From: Cercis canadensis
Lineage: Eukaryota; Streptophyta; Magnoliopsida; Fabales; Fabaceae
Assembly: GCA_003255065.1 (NCBI GenBank)
Contig: QAOA01005944.1
Coordinates: forward strand, 186,001 to 250,000
Length of the DNA stretch: 64,000 nucleotides
Reading direction: 5' to 3'
A model generated the notes under the pieces. The model saw only the letters and a list, made by a program, of their open reading frames with translations. It was not told the origin of the DNA and searched no databases. Below, in pieces: positions 63,030 to 64,000 of this stretch (position 1 is its first letter; each line of letters starts with the position of its first letter). The position numbers were made by a program, and so were the translations under genes.

Positions 63030-63719
63030 CTTTTTTTTTTTTTCNTTTTTTTCTCTCTTCTTTTTCCTTACTTTCTTGACCGGTCATAAATTACTTTTTG
63101 TACACACACGCAGGCTATTGCGAAGAGCTCATGAGCATGTCACTCAAAAGGCTAGACCAGGCCCTGAAAGCCCTGAAATCCCCTAGAAGAAACAAGAATG
63201 ACATCCAAACGTGGCTAAGTGCTTCTCTGACTTTTCAACAAACTTGCAAAGACTATGCAGATGCACACAGCCTTAAACTCTCAGGTGGCTTCCTGAGAAG
63301 AATCTCTAAGAAGATGGAGTATCTTTCAGAATTGGCAAGTAACCCCTTAGCTCTTGTTAACCGGATCACTGGTATGCCGAAGAGCACAAAAGCTCGTCTG
63401 CTTCTTGGCGGCGAAGAAGAACAAAAATTTCCCAAGTGGGTATCAGGCAGAGAACGAAAGCTACTTCAAGCAAGCACCATAAAAGCAAATGTCATAGTTG
63501 CACAAGATGGGTCAGGCAACTATAAGACAGTCTCACAAGCTATTCGGGCTGCTTCGGGATCGCGGTTTGTGATTTATGTTAAGGCAGGAGTTTATAAGGA
63601 GAAGATTCACACTAATAAAGACGGTATCACCTTGATTGGTGATGGCAAATATTCCACTATCATTGTTGGTGATGAAAGCGTGAACAGAGGCACTTCCTTA
63701 TCTAACACCGCCACTTTCA
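62404..63719 (+). CDS. Pectinesterase with PMEI pro-region, 5' part (runs off right edge)
   Basis: Fourth PMEI-PME gene. Exons 62404-62707 and 63114-63719 encode the first 303 residues; the exon with most of the catalytic domain lies beyond 64000. A signal peptide (about 1-25) is followed by the PMEI domain (YECSHTRYPNLCVQTL, GYCEELMSMSLKRLDQA, FQQTCKDYADAH). ERKLLQ is the processing motif, and the catalytic domain begins NVIVAQDGSGNYKT and includes GVYKE. Exon 2 ends ACTTTCA/GTTAGT at the conserved PME intron. Intron 1 lies within the PMEI part, an extra position relative to the PME12-like gene, and contains a long poly-T with an N at 63045. I cannot assign an orthologue. Whether the gene is intact depends on sequence outside the window. 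Confidence 0.92.
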
Positions 63720-63816
63720 GTTAGTTCTCTTCCTCCCTCCCTCTCTAGATCTCTCTTTTACACAAACAGACACGCACAAACACACGTAACTATTTCTTTG
63801 GTTACACAAGCACACA

Positions 63817-63998
63817 TTTTTTTTTTGGTGATCTAAGCCCAACAGAAAGAAAAAGAACTAAATCACAATAGCTCTAGGCAGAGCAACACCACTAGCTTCT
63901 TCCCTAAGCCTCCCGAAGACAAAGGGAGGTTCCATGACCTTGACAGCTCTGAAGTCACCTTCGTGGGCCTCTCTTGCGAGTGCATCTACACAGCGATT
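63817..63998 (-). mobile_element. LINE (non-LTR retrotransposon) 3' end, RNase H tail
   Basis: On the minus strand an open frame of 46 codons runs from the window edge (63998) to a TAG at 63860-63858. It begins NRCVDALAREAH, which matches the C-terminal NxxADxLAR motif of the RNase H domain of plant L1-type LINEs. A short 3' UTR and then a ten-base poly-A (63817-63826) follow. It therefore lies antisense inside the third intron region of the fourth PME. How much of the element is present is unknown because the 5' part is outside. Confidence 0.8.
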
Positions 63999-64000
63999 AC

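Noticed and set aside
1..64000. CRISPR arrays, operons, rRNA or bacterial-type features
   Set aside because: None seen; all evidence points to a plant nuclear region.

Overview
The window is nuclear DNA of a flowering plant, almost certainly a eudicot. The genes are split by AT-rich GT-AG introns, and they are separated by long AT-rich stretches carrying MITEs, a SINE, LINE debris and telomere-like repeats. I cannot name the species. Fifteen single N characters are present, most of them flanked by near-identical duplicated sequence that often differs by SNPs or indels. This looks like the overlapping ends of unmerged contigs from the two haplotypes of a heterozygous genome.

Layout: (1) 546-5538, plus strand: the last nine coding exons of a BIG5/MIN7/BEN1-type ARF guanine-nucleotide exchange factor; its 5' part lies left of the window. 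(2) 7164-8773 and 10003-11835, plus strand: a tandem pair of two-exon GH17 beta-1,3-glucanases with an X8/CBM43 domain and a GPI-type tail. (3) 16703-20135, plus strand: a six-exon HAD-superfamily, 5'(3')-deoxyribonucleotidase-like protein. (4) 33544-23400, minus strand, convergent with the HAD gene: a complete 24-exon LKR/SDH gene for the bifunctional enzyme of lysine breakdown. (5) 41834-63719, plus strand: a pectin cluster with three complete PMEI-PME fusion genes (PME44-, PME12- and PME45-like), a stand-alone PMEI/invertase-inhibitor gene, and the 5' part of a fourth PME that runs off the right edge.

The order HAD, LKR/SDH, PME44-like, PME45-like matches what I recall of Arabidopsis chromosome 4 (At4g33140, At4g33150, At4g33220, At4g33230), so the core is probably ancestral microsynteny. 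The BIG5 gene, the GH17 pair, the PME12-like gene and the PMEI gene are not part of that block as I recall it. Functionally, the GH17 and PME/PMEI genes act on callose and pectin in the cell wall, LKR/SDH is amino-acid catabolism, and BIG5 is membrane traffic.

I joined the exons by hand; in every gene the phases close and the joined frame is open. The most useful observations are: the haplotype-join duplications, one of which copies the end of an LKR/SDH exon with a synonymous SNP; a GC-AG intron in LKR/SDH; a SINE with both pol III boxes and 19-bp target-site duplications; a LINE 3' end inside a PME intron; a 92-bp insertion with 18-bp target-site duplications just upstream of the PMEI TATA box; several foldback MITEs; and a strand-switching telomere-like block. 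I found no convincing new multi-gene system.
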